Below, in pieces: positions 35,076 through 42,412 of a stretch of DNA of 64,000 nt. Location of the stretch: NCBI RefSeq assembly GCF_024213665.1, contig NZ_JANAVP010000035.1, positions 1 through 64,000 on the forward strand, read 5' to 3'. The notes beneath the pieces were generated by a model. The model did no database searches. It saw nothing but the letters and a program-made list of their open reading frames with translations, and was not told where the DNA came from. Source of the DNA: Streptomyces sp. A3M-1-3 (lineage in GTDB: Bacteria; Actinomycetota; Actinomycetes; Streptomycetales; Streptomycetaceae). The position numbers and the translations under genes are program-made. Positions within the stretch are counted from its first letter, which is position 1. Each line of letters starts with the position of its first letter.

Positions 35076-36336
35076 CGCAGGCCAGCTCCTTCGCGGAGGC
35101 AGCCTGCGTCTGGTCGTGGAAGAGTCCGGCCATGAAGTGCTTCGTCTCCTCGATCGCGTCTGCGCTGCTCCGGAAGCCGCGGCCCGCGGCCTCCTCTTCC
35201 AGTCGGCCCAGATCGCATCGCCACAGCCGCAGCAGGGTGCGGCGGGTGACCTCGCCGTCGACGGCCTCGGGCATGAAGCCCGGGGTGGACCGTCGGGCCT
35301 CGGTGTTGCACACCTCGTAGCGGGCGATCGTCGCCCGGTCGGCGGCCGTCTCGCCCGCCAGCAGCCGGGCCACAGCCTGTGCATCGCGCAGGTCGAGAGG
35401 CGGCCGGAACACCGCGTGGACAGGAAGCGGGCCGGGGTGCTCGCCGGTCAGACGGGTCATCCGCTCGGCTAGCGGCACCCCTTCGCTGCCGTCGTCGGGG
35501 TGACGCGAGAGGTAATCGAGGTGGGTCCGCCACACGGCGGGGAACTGCGGGTCGAAGATCTGCTGGTAGGCGATCCGGTGCGCCGTCGCCAGCTCCAGGC
35601 CGTCCGCCTTCTCCGTGGCAAAAAAGTTGGCCCACCGCCGGTAGTAGCCCGTGTCCCAAGGTGTCCCCGGCGGCAGGCCGGGACCCGGCGGAGGGCCGTC
35701 GAGCGCGGCCTGGACTGCTTCGAGAGCATCAAGCCGCTTGAGGTCACCGAAGTGCCGGTCCGCCCGGCGCCGCTCGGCGAGCCAGGCTCCGAAGGCTTCG
35801 GCCCCGTGCCGGCGGCAGACGGCCAGCACCGCGGCCATCGTGCGCTGCGGGTAGTACACGGCACCCAGCGCCTCCAGCAGCCCGGACGCCGTCTCGCCGG
35901 TCACGTCGCCTTCGTGCTCGGCGATCCCAAGCACATGCCGTAAGTTCACCAGCGGCCAGGTCAGCGCCCGTAAGCCGCCGCCCGGCTCCTGGCCGACCGC
36001 CACTTCGTCGTCGCCGTCGATGTCGCCCCTCACGTAGGCGCTAAAGACGGCGCCCACCCCGAGCATCCCGAACTCGTGCAGCTCGGCCGCACGCAGAGCG
36101 CCGATGCTCGCGGCGCCGAAGACGCGCACGCCCCGGCCGAGTACGGCCAGGATCTCCTTGTGCCGCAGTGCCGGCGCCTGGTGGTAAACCCCGTCGAGGA
36201 TCACCACGGTGTCGCCGTCGGCGACAGCGGGGTCGAAGAGGTCTCCGTGCCGCACCGGCGGCAGCACCCGCACCGACGGCGCGTTCAGCAGCGACTCGTC
36301 GCGGGACAGGGTCGGCCCGACGTACACGTGGATCAC
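35065..36336 (-). CDS. TfuA-like protein (YcaO partner)
   Basis: A 423-residue protein whose N-terminal 230 residues are the TfuA core: MIHVYVGPTLSRDESLL, then VVILDGVYHQAPALRHKEILAVL and the hallmark FGAASIGALRAAEL (residues 73-86). TfuA assists YcaO in thioamide formation, thought to provide or relay sulfur. The C-terminal 190 residues, beginning about WDTGYYRRWANFF, are an extension that short TfuA proteins lack; I do not recognise a domain there. The GTG has GGGAGG seven bases upstream. A strong hairpin lies between it and the precursor gene. Confidence 0.91.
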   Translation of the reverse strand: MIHVYVGPTLSRDESLLNAPSVRVLPPVRHGDLFDPAVADGDTVVILDGVYHQAPALRHKEILAVLGRGVRVFGAASIGALRAAELHEFGMLGVGAVFSAYVRGDIDGDDEVAVGQEPGGGLRALTWPLVNLRHVLGIAEHEGDVTGETASGLLEALGAVYYPQRTMAAVLAVCRRHGAEAFGAWLAERRRADRHFGDLKRLDALEAVQAALDGPPPGPGLPPGTPWDTGYYRRWANFFATEKADGLELATAHRIAYQQIFDPQFPAVWRTHLDYLSRHPDDGSEGVPLAERMTRLTGEHPGPLPVHAVFRPPLDLRDAQAVARLLAGETAADRATIARYEVCNTEARRSTPGFMPEAVDGEVTRRTLLRLWRCDLGRLEEEAAGRGFRSSADAIEETKHFMAGLFHDQTQAASAKELACDAM

Positions 36337-36433
36337 CGCACAACCTCCCGTACCTGGGCGGAAAATGGGCCGGAGCCGGATTTCCCGCGAGATGTCTCCG
36401 GCACCGTTGCCTTCAGGGCATCTGTGGACTGGT

Positions 36434-36477
36434 CGGCGCGGGGAGCCGGGCCGTTGCTCTCCGGTCTCCCCGCGCCG
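36434..36477 (-). terminator. Hairpin between precursor gene and TfuA
   Basis: A perfect 12-base-pair outer stem (36434-36445 with 36466-36477) extends by four more pairs past a single bulged base, with an 11-base loop. It lies 36 bases after the precursor stop and about 100 bases before TfuA. Such hairpins often act as partial terminators that keep the peptide message more abundant than the enzyme message. Confidence 0.7.
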
Positions 36478-36512
36478 GTCAACGTGCGGAACCTCGCGGT
36501 CCCGCGGCTGGG

Positions 36513-36641
36513 TCAGGGGCCCTCGTCCTCCACGTCCTCGATGCGGACGACGCCGGAGGGGGCGACGATCCCGGCGATGCCGGGCGCTTGTGCCCAGACG
36601 GGCGCGGCCTGGGCGGCGAGCTCGGACTTGGACTGCTCCAC
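36513..36641 (-). CDS. Putative RiPP precursor peptide
   Basis: A 42-residue reading frame too short for ordinary ORF calling. The GTG start has AAGGAG seven bases upstream. The N-terminal part (MEQSKSELAAQAAPVW) looks like a short leader, the middle is a hydrophobic Ala/Gly/Pro/Ile/Val stretch (APGIAGIVAPSGVV, residues 19-32) and the end is acidic (EDVEDEG). It has no Cys or Thr and only Ser4, Ser6 and Ser29, so azole, lanthionine or thiopeptide chemistry is unlikely and backbone thioamidation fits. It directly precedes TfuA-YcaO-methyltransferase on the same strand. Codon third positions are GC-rich, as in a real gene. It could also be a small unmodified protein. Confidence 0.7.
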   Translation of the reverse strand: MEQSKSELAAQAAPVWAQAPGIAGIVAPSGVVRIEDVEDEGP

Positions 36642-36752
36642 GGGCCTTCTCCTTCGTTCACTGCGATTTGCGACGGTGCGGACCGGTTGCCCGTACCGGT
36701 GGTGCCGCGGGCCGGGGCCCGCCTGCCCGCCCCTGGTCAGGACGGGAAGTCG

Positions 36753-36983
36753 TCAGCCCCTGGCGAGGGTGCAGTGGTCGGCGACGATCCATTCCTTGCC
36801 GCCGCCCTCGGGGCGCAGGAAGACGGCGCAGTCGGTGACGCGGCGGGTGGCGGGGTCCTCCCACGCGCCGATGAACTGCACGATGCCCCGGCGGCCGTGG
36901 CCGCCTTCGTCGACGACCGCGGCGCCCTCGCTGAGCCAGGCGGGCAGTGTGCGGTGGGAAACGGACCGGTGTGCGGTGCCCAT
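36753..36983 (-). CDS. Small hypothetical protein at the head of the RiPP operon
   Basis: A 76-residue soluble protein starting MGTAHRSVSHRTLPAWLSEG, with an ideal AAGGAGG site eight bases before the ATG. It has a beta-rich look (GIVQFIGAWEDPATRRVTDCAVFLRP) and no cofactor motif. It is the first gene on the minus strand, 111 bases before the precursor, and is divergent from the XRE regulator. It may be an accessory or leader-binding protein, but nothing in the sequence proves this. Confidence 0.72.
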   Translation of the reverse strand: MGTAHRSVSHRTLPAWLSEGAAVVDEGGHGRRGIVQFIGAWEDPATRRVTDCAVFLRPEGGGKEWIVADHCTLARG

Positions 36984-37040
36984 GGCGCAACCTCCTTGTT
37001 CGGGGCTCCCGCAAGGGTGAACCGTGCCGAGACCACCGCG

Positions 37041-37062
37041 GAGGGGCATCTTGAGGGGCATC
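37041..37062. promoter_or_regulatory. Tandem GAGGGGCATC repeats in the divergent promoter region
   Basis: gaggggcatc occurs at 37041-37050 and 37053-37062, a 12-base period close to one helical turn. It lies in the 81-base gap between the small protein gene (minus) and the XRE regulator (plus), a natural place for an autoregulatory operator controlling both. The second copy overlaps the regulator's ribosome binding region. Confidence 0.45.
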
Positions 37063-37064
37063 AT

Positions 37065-37832
37065 GTGCCCATGCCGATCGGACAGTTGATCCGTGATCTG
37101 CGCAGCCTCAAGCAGTGGACGCAAGCCCAGCTCGCCGACGAGCTGGCCCTCTCCGCAGGTGACCCCACCGGGGCACCGGGCCGCGACGCGGTCAAGCGGT
37201 GGGAGACGGGGAAGGTCATCCCCGGCAAGCACTGGATCGGGCACCTGTCCCGCGTGCTGGGCGTCCCTGACGGGCAACTGGCAGCGGAGGCTACGCTCGA
37301 CCGCGTGAACCGACGAGCCTTCCTGGGACTGTCCGCCCTGGCGCTCCCGCACGGCGCACTGGCCTCGGACATGGCGGCCAGCATCGCCGGCCGCGACCCG
37401 GGCCCCCTGGCCCGCGTCCAGACCACCCACGGCGCGGACATCGTCACCGCCTCGCTGGCGGACAAGGCGTCCGCGGCGAACCTGCGCCGGTGGATGCTCG
37501 ACGGGGACGTACCGATCCTGCGCGTCAACGCCGCCGGCATCCTCGCCAAGGTGCCCGGTCAGGGCCAGGCCGACGACGTCGCCCGCGTCCTCGCCCACGA
37601 CGAAGAGGTCCGCCACCTCTACATGACCGCGGTGACCTCCCGCGTCTGCGCCGTGGACTGGACGACCGCCGGACGCATCGCCTCCCGGCCCGCCACGTAC
37701 GCCCACCGAGCGGACTTCCTCGCCACCCGCTTCGCGAAAGAGGCCCTCAACCCTCAAGACTCTGGCGCCCGCTGGTGCTCCTCGGTCATGCTGCGGGAGC
37801 TGAGCCCCATGATCGGACGGAGTCCCGCATGA
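37065..37832 (+). CDS. XRE-family helix-turn-helix regulator
   Basis: A 255-residue regulator with an N-terminal XRE domain (GQLIRDLRSLKQWTQAQLADEL, then DAVKRWETGKVIPGKHWIGHLSRVLGV, residues 6-75). An RRAFLGLSALALPHG segment, common in Streptomyces XRE-type proteins, is followed by a helical C-terminal domain (ADDVARVLAHDEEVRHLYMTAV). The GTG at 37065 has GAGGGG six bases upstream; an ATG at 37071 is an alternative. It is divergent from the RiPP operon and overlaps the PPC-domain gene by ATGA, so it is a candidate pathway regulator. Confidence 0.84.
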   Translation: MPMPIGQLIRDLRSLKQWTQAQLADELALSAGDPTGAPGRDAVKRWETGKVIPGKHWIGHLSRVLGVPDGQLAAEATLDRVNRRAFLGLSALALPHGALASDMAASIAGRDPGPLARVQTTHGADIVTASLADKASAANLRRWMLDGDVPILRVNAAGILAKVPGQGQADDVARVLAHDEEVRHLYMTAVTSRVCAVDWTTAGRIASRPATYAHRADFLATRFAKEALNPQDSGARWCSSVMLRELSPMIGRSPA

Positions 37833-38161
37833 TCGTCTTTGAAATCCCCCAGGGCGAGCTCGTCGACGAGCTGAACCGCCAGGCCGCCGAGGCCGGCATC
37901 ACCGACGCGGCGATCGTCTCCCTGATCGGGGCCGCCGACTCCTTCACCGTCTCCACCATGCCCGAAGGCGACGCGCTCAAGGACACCATCACCAAGTACG
38001 ACCTGCCCGGCGAGATGACCGGCACCGGCGAGATCCGCAACGGCTTCGCACACATCCACGTCGTCCTGGGCGTCGAAGGCGACCGCGCCATCGCCGGACA
38101 CCTCCACGAAGCCCACATCGGCACCCACTTCGCCCGCGCCTACGTCATCCCCGCCCACTGA
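37829..38161 (+). CDS. PPC (DUF296) domain protein
   Basis: A 110-residue single-domain protein of the plants-and-prokaryotes-conserved (DUF296) family. The metal-binding His residues are in FAHIHVVLGVEGDRAIAGHLHEAHIGTHF. Such small proteins form trimers; their roles in bacteria are poorly known. It is translationally coupled to the XRE regulator by ATGA. Its presence beside the RiPP operon suggests sensing or an accessory role, without direct proof. Confidence 0.85.
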   Translation: MIVFEIPQGELVDELNRQAAEAGITDAAIVSLIGAADSFTVSTMPEGDALKDTITKYDLPGEMTGTGEIRNGFAHIHVVLGVEGDRAIAGHLHEAHIGTHFARAYVIPAH

Positions 38162-38300
38162 CCGGCCCCGCGTCAGGGCGTTCGCACAGTCGGCCAGGCG
38201 GCGCCCTCCCCCCGTGGGGCGCCGCCGGGGCCGACCGTTCGAGACCCGACGAGAACGCCATCAGCGCCGCAGAGCCGGCGGGACACTGGCGATGCGGTGA

Positions 38301-38414
38301 TCAGCCCACCCACTCGTAGCCGTCCTCCTCATCCCACCCGGCCTCGCGGTCCTCACCGATGAGCAGGTCGTTGATCTCGTCCTCGGTGAGCTCGACATCG
38401 TCCATGGCCCTCAT
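38301..38414 (-). CDS. Small acidic protein of 37 residues
   Basis: A short frame starting MRAMDDVELTEDEINDLL and ending WDEEDGYEWVG; over a third of the residues are Asp or Glu. An internal ATG at 38405 could be the start. Its ATG overlaps the TGA of an even shorter upstream frame, which suggests a real coupled pair. The surrounding 38162-38300 holds no other gene. It could be a peptide precursor, an antitoxin-like peptide or the remains of a gene cut by the transposon. No family recognised. Confidence 0.42.
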   Translation of the reverse strand: MRAMDDVELTEDEINDLLIGEDREAGWDEEDGYEWVG

Positions 38415-38470
38415 GATGCCGAACCCGCCCGGCGTACCGCCTGTACTGCCTCGCGCAGGTCGATGACCAT
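38411..38470 (-). CDS. Very short reading frame coupled to the acidic peptide gene
   Basis: A 19-codon frame beginning MVIDLREAVQAVRRAGSAS, with a GTG immediately before the ATG. It lies just downstream of the Tn3 transposase and its stop overlaps the next start (TCATGA). It reads like the end of a helical protein and may be the 3' remnant of a gene removed by the transposon. Confidence 0.3.
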   Translation of the reverse strand: MVIDLREAVQAVRRAGSAS

Positions 38471-38510
38471 CACTCCGCCGGTCTTCTCGATACCCCTCCC
38501 GGGCCGGGTC

Positions 38511-40538
38511 TCACGCGGCTTCGCCGTCGCGGAGCTTGGTGAAATCGACGTCCAGATGCGGCTCGTACGCGTCCGGGATGATTCCGAGTTCGTGTGTGGA
38601 GTATTCACCGAACCGGTTGATGTTTTCCGTGATGTACGGCGAGATTTCCGCCAGATCCTCGGGTTCGACCTTCGTTCCCTCGGCCTGAAGTTCCCGCACG
38701 ATCATGGCGATGTCCGTGGCCTGATGGAAAATCACCGCGTTCGTGAGCAGGGCATTAAACTTCATCGACTTCTCCTGCTCGACGGGGTCGTTGTCAGTGA
38801 TGATGCCCCGGTTGCCGAAGTAGAGCCACTGCATGAATCCGTTGTACGACTCGACCTTGTTGGTCGCCGCCGTCACGCGCCGGCGCATCGCCGGATCGGA
38901 GAGGTAGCGCAGCATCTGCACGGTACGGATCACCCGCCCGACCTCCCGGAACGCGGTGTAGGTGGCGTTGCGGCGGGAGCCGGAGCGCAGGCGCAGCAGC
39001 AGCGTGGAGGACAGCTGGCCTTCGCGCACGGAGACCGCGACGCGCATCAGGTGCCTAAACTGCGACTCGATCAGGGCGAAGTCGATGACGTTCTGGCCGC
39101 TCTCGCCGAACAGGGCGTCGATGTGCACATACTGGCTCTGCCGGGACGGCCGGTAGAACGTCAGATCCTTCCAGTTCCGAATCCTGGGCATCAAATCGAA
39201 GCCCAGCAAATAAGCCAATGCAAAAACTGGATACGATTGGCCCTGCGTATCCGCATGGATCGTGGTCGGCTTCAGCTCCGAAGCGTTCTTCAGCAGCCCC
39301 TCGATGATATAGACGGCCTCCCACACCCCGCACGGAATGAAATGGGTGAAGAGCGCAATATAGGTGTCGGAAATGTGGTGGTAGGCGATGCCGCCGGACT
39401 TTCCGAGCCGCACCGAGGTCTCGGAGAGCAGGTTGTTGAGGTAGGTGTCCATGTGGGTGCCGTCCGCGCCCACCGTGGTCCCGTCTCCCCACGCCTGGGA
39501 GATGTCGAGCTTGGCGTGCGCGTTGACCACGTCGGTGATCGCCTCGTTCAGCAGGGCGATGGAGAAGTGCCGGTTCGCCGCCAGCGACAGCTCGTGCCCC
39601 GACACGTTGGGGATGTGCCTCGCTGCCTCATACGGGCCCAGGTTGGTGCCCTTGACGAAGGTGGTGATGACGTAGCGGCCGAAGGGGTCGGTCAGCTTGG
39701 GCTCGTTGCCGGAGGCCGGCCCGAAGCGGCGCCACCACTCGATCCAGAACGCGGTGCGGGCCAGGATCCCGATCAGGGAGCGTTCCGGCAGCCTCGCCTT
39801 GATCTCCTGCTCCAGCTTCCTCGCGCTCGGACGCTGCCCGTCGGCCTTGTGCGGGCTCAGGGTGGGCACGCCGGTCTTCGGGTCGATGAACAGCCCCTCG
39901 TTGTCCGGGTATCCCGCATCCGCCGACGCGGCGGCCGCGGTGAGCATGTCCTGGAGCTGCCGCCGGAAGGACGCCGCGTCGTACTCGGTGTCGTCCCCCG
40001 GCTCCTTGAGACCGACCTCCACCAGGTAGTCGCCGAGCTTGTCCCTGACGTCCTCCCAGACGAGCAGCTGCTTGGACCAGTCCGCGTACTCCTCGGAGCC
40101 GAGCACCGCGATGTCACCGGTGCGCAGTTCGTCGGCGAGGTTCGCGAAGACCATCGCCTCGAAGTGCCTGCGCACGAAGTAGCCCGGCCGGTCCTTGTCC
40201 CGGATGGCTTTCTGCCAGTTCAGGGTGGCGAAGGAGACGTCCACCGCATCGCCGTTCTCGTCGAGCTCGGGGATGTAGTCGCGGGCGGCCTTGTGCGCCT
40301 TGGCGTGCGCCAGCGCGTTCAGCACCCGCCAGTCCTCCGACGTCGAGGTCAGCTGAAGGCGCCCCGGGGCGGTCAGGTCGAACATCAGCGAGCGGTCCTT
40401 GCGCAGCTGCCCGTACAGCAGGATCTCCCAGTTGTTGCCGTGGTGGGCGGAGACCTTCTCGATCTGCTCGTACTGCGCGGCGAACCCGCCGAAACCCTCC
40501 ACCGCCGCAGCGGGCGACCCCAGCCCGCCGGCCTGCAC
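38511..40538 (-). CDS. tnpA: Tn3 family transposase, N-terminally truncated
   Basis: A 675-residue frame covering about the last two thirds of a Tn3 transposase, which normally has about 1,000 residues. The catalytic DDE set is present: WGDGTTVGADGTHMDTY, TIHADTQGQSYPVFALAYLLG and ATNKVESYNGFMQWLYFGNRG. The N-terminal DNA-binding third is missing. The coding sequence instead starts with non-transposase residues near 40500-40538, next to a truncated NmrA-like gene. No resolvase or clear 38-base terminal repeat was identified, so this is a dead element marking the right end of the island. Confidence 0.88.
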   Translation of the reverse strand: MQAGGLGSPAAAVEGFGGFAAQYEQIEKVSAHHGNNWEILLYGQLRKDRSLMFDLTAPGRLQLTSTSEDWRVLNALAHAKAHKAARDYIPELDENGDAVDVSFATLNWQKAIRDKDRPGYFVRRHFEAMVFANLADELRTGDIAVLGSEEYADWSKQLLVWEDVRDKLGDYLVEVGLKEPGDDTEYDAASFRRQLQDMLTAAAASADAGYPDNEGLFIDPKTGVPTLSPHKADGQRPSARKLEQEIKARLPERSLIGILARTAFWIEWWRRFGPASGNEPKLTDPFGRYVITTFVKGTNLGPYEAARHIPNVSGHELSLAANRHFSIALLNEAITDVVNAHAKLDISQAWGDGTTVGADGTHMDTYLNNLLSETSVRLGKSGGIAYHHISDTYIALFTHFIPCGVWEAVYIIEGLLKNASELKPTTIHADTQGQSYPVFALAYLLGFDLMPRIRNWKDLTFYRPSRQSQYVHIDALFGESGQNVIDFALIESQFRHLMRVAVSVREGQLSSTLLLRLRSGSRRNATYTAFREVGRVIRTVQMLRYLSDPAMRRRVTAATNKVESYNGFMQWLYFGNRGIITDNDPVEQEKSMKFNALLTNAVIFHQATDIAMIVRELQAEGTKVEPEDLAEISPYITENINRFGEYSTHELGIIPDAYEPHLDVDFTKLRDGEAA

Positions 40539-40540
40539 CC

Positions 40541-41194
40541 TCGAGCGCGGTGCTCACGCCCGACGCCGCCGCCAGCCCCATCGCGCCCTCCCACCTGGCG
40601 GTGGAGGAGGCCCTGCGCGCGGCCTCCCCGGCCGTCGAGGTGACGATCCTGCGGCCCAGGGCCTTCGCCGGCAACGCCCAGCAGTGGTCCTGGTCGGTCC
40701 GGGCGACCGGGGCGGTGAACCTTCCGTACCCCGGCAGTCACTGCGACGCGATCCATGAGACGGACCTCGCGGAGGCCGCGCTCGCCGTACTCACCGCGCC
40801 CGCCGGGGCCGCGGTGCGTGGCCGGCGCCATCTGCTGACCGGCCCCGAATCGATCACGTTCGCCGAGCAGATCGCCATCCTGGAGGGGGTGACGGGCCGG
40901 CCGATCACGGTGCACACCGTGAGCCCGCAGGACTGGAAGGCCGAGGTCGCCGGATACGTACCGGAGCACTTCGCGGACGCGCTTCTCAACTACTGGCGCG
41001 CTTCGGACGGTTCGCCGGTGCCTCTGACGCGCACCGCCGAGGACCTGACCGGGCACCCCGGCCGCACCTTCGCCACCTGGGCGGAGGAGAACGCGGCGGC
41101 GTTCCGCGACTGGAAATCTGTGGGCCCTGCGCTTCGGCCGGTGGCATGCTGGCGGCGTGAACGGTCCGGAGATCCACCTCACCTTCGCCCCTGA
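40541..41194 (+). pseudogene. NAD(P)-binding (NmrA-like) protein, 5' end deleted
   Basis: The frame begins in mid-protein at SSAVLTPDAAASPIAPSHLA and continues through AVEVTILRPRAFAGNAQQWSW and IHETDLAEAALAVLT to FATWAEENAAAF. These match the middle and end of NmrA-like NAD(P)-binding proteins. The N-terminal Rossmann glycine motif is absent and the sequence to the left is the truncated transposase. The 3' end overlaps the next gene start. It is normally found near MarR regulators, and one lies close by at 41903. Confidence 0.78.
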
Positions 41195-41891
41195 GCTGCA
41201 GCTCTTCGCCGCTCCCGAACGCCGCCAGGGGCCGACGAAGGCCGTCACCGACGGGTCGTCCAGCCTCGGCCATGTCGTCGAGTCGATGGGCGTGCCGCTG
41301 ACCGAGGTCGGCCGGCTGCTCGTCGACGGGCGCGAGATGCCCGTCTCACATGTGCCGCGCGCGGGCGAGACGGTAGAGGTGTACGGGGTCGCACGGCCGC
41401 AGCGGGTGCCGGGCGCGCCGCTGCGCTTCCTGCTCGACGTACACCTCGGGACGCTCGCCCGGCGGCTGCGGCTGCTCGGCGTCGACGCGGCGTACGAGAA
41501 CGAGGACATCGGCGACCCGGCGCTCGCCACCCGCTCGGCGGCGGAACGGCGGGTGCTGCTGTCCCGGGACCGCGGCCTGCTGCGGCGGCGCGAGATCTGG
41601 GCCGGGGCGTACATCTACAGCGACCGGCCGGACGAGCAGCTGCGCGACGTACTGGGCCGGTTCACCCCGGAGCTCGCCCCATGGACACGGTGCACCGCCT
41701 GCAACGGGCCGCTGCGCGACGCCGACAAGCAGTCGGTCGGGGAACTCCTGGAGCACGGCACACGGCGCACGTACGACGTTTTCGCGCAGTGCGCGAACTG
41801 CGAGCGGGTGTACTGGCGTGGTGCCCACCACGCGCGCCTGCAGGCGATCGTCGAGGACGCGCTGCGCGAATTCGGCGACGCGGCGGCGTAG
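41157..41891 (+). CDS. Mut7-C RNase domain protein with ubiquitin-like N-terminus
   Basis: A 244-residue protein. The N-terminal 80 residues resemble a ubiquitin-like Mut7-C domain (GRLLVDGREMPVSHVPRAGETVEVYG). From about residue 88 there is a Mut7-C PIN-like RNase domain (FLLDVHLGTLARRLRLLGVDAAYEN, LLSRDRGLLRRRE) with a zinc ribbon (CTACNGPL and CANCERVYW). A role in RNA turnover is inferred from the family. The GTG start lies in the end of the upstream pseudogene. Confidence 0.88.
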   Translation: MNGPEIHLTFAPELQLFAAPERRQGPTKAVTDGSSSLGHVVESMGVPLTEVGRLLVDGREMPVSHVPRAGETVEVYGVARPQRVPGAPLRFLLDVHLGTLARRLRLLGVDAAYENEDIGDPALATRSAAERRVLLSRDRGLLRRREIWAGAYIYSDRPDEQLRDVLGRFTPELAPWTRCTACNGPLRDADKQSVGELLEHGTRRTYDVFAQCANCERVYWRGAHHARLQAIVEDALREFGDAAA

Positions 41892-41902
41892 CCACACTGC
41901 CG

Positions 41903-42385
41903 TCAGACGGTTCCCGTGCGCAGGCGCTGCACCTGCGCGGCGCTCAGCTCGACCGTCCGGCGCATGTGAGCGATGAGCAGGGCGACTTCGTCGTCCGCGT
42001 ACCCGTCGAACAGCGCGTCCCAGGGGCCGCCCAGCCTGTCCCACAGCGCGCCGAACTCCGCCATCCGCTCCGGCACCGTGGCGACGAGCACCTTGCGCCG
42101 GTCCTCGGTGTCGCGTCGGCGGGCGACGTAGCCCGCCCGTTCCAGCCGGTCGACGAGCCGGGTCGCCGATCCCGTCGTGAGACCGGTCAACTCGGCGATC
42201 CGGCCGGTGGTGACCGGTCCCGGTTCCAGACCGAGCAGATTGAGGCACTGCAGATCGGTGGGGTGGAGCTGCAGATGGTCCGCGAGGGCCTGGTTGAACA
42301 GAGCGTACGAGGCCATGTAGCGGCGCGACTCGGCGGACAGCTCGGCCATCAGCCCGCTGCGCCGGCCGGCGTTCTTCTGCGTCAT
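41903..42385 (-). CDS. MarR family transcriptional regulator
   Basis: A 160-residue MarR-type winged-helix regulator. The recognition helix and wing are visible in GRIAELTGLTTGSATRLVDRLERAGYVARRRDTEDRRK. The ATG is at 42385 with the expected MTQKNAGRRSG basic start. Adjacent genes are Mut7-C (convergent, 11 bases away) and a TetR gene upstream on the same strand. Ligand unknown; the lost NmrA-like gene may have been its regulated target. Confidence 0.9.
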   Translation of the reverse strand: MTQKNAGRRSGLMAELSAESRRYMASYALFNQALADHLQLHPTDLQCLNLLGLEPGPVTTGRIAELTGLTTGSATRLVDRLERAGYVARRRDTEDRRKVLVATVPERMAEFGALWDRLGGPWDALFDGYADDEVALLIAHMRRTVELSAAQVQRLRTGTV

Positions 42386-42412
42386 ACAGAGAGTGTATGA
42401 CGCAGGTAGCCG

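Larger units (their letters stand above)
17640..40540. other. Accessory region (probable composite genomic island)
   Basis: A stretch of about 23 kb between ordinary chromosomal genes, with features of mobile DNA: hypothetical proteins, a broken tyrosine recombinase with promoter repeats, a second recombinase remnant, an RHS toxin, a biosynthetic operon and a truncated Tn3 transposase at the right end. The right limit is sharp, where the transposase frame meets a truncated NmrA-like gene near 40.50-40.54 kb. The left limit is a guess, placed after the GNAT gene. No tRNA gene or flanking direct repeat was found, so the insertion mechanism is unclear and more than one element may be involved. 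Confidence 0.55.

Noticed and set aside
36479..36661. 60-codon minus-strand frame covering the precursor region (Ser/Pro/Arg-rich)
   Set aside because: It overlaps the better 42-codon frame, lacks a ribosome binding site at its start and has shadow-like composition.
38225..38275. Possible tRNA T-loop (gttcgagacccg) and a partial match to the recombinase repeat (gccgcagagccgg)
   Set aside because: No acceptor, D or anticodon arms can be drawn around it, and the repeat match is only about 12 bases; treated as chance.
38463..40643. 726-codon plus-strand frame opposite the Tn3 transposase
   Set aside because: Composition is Arg/Val/His-rich reverse-frame sequence of a gene with clear DDE motifs; not a gene.
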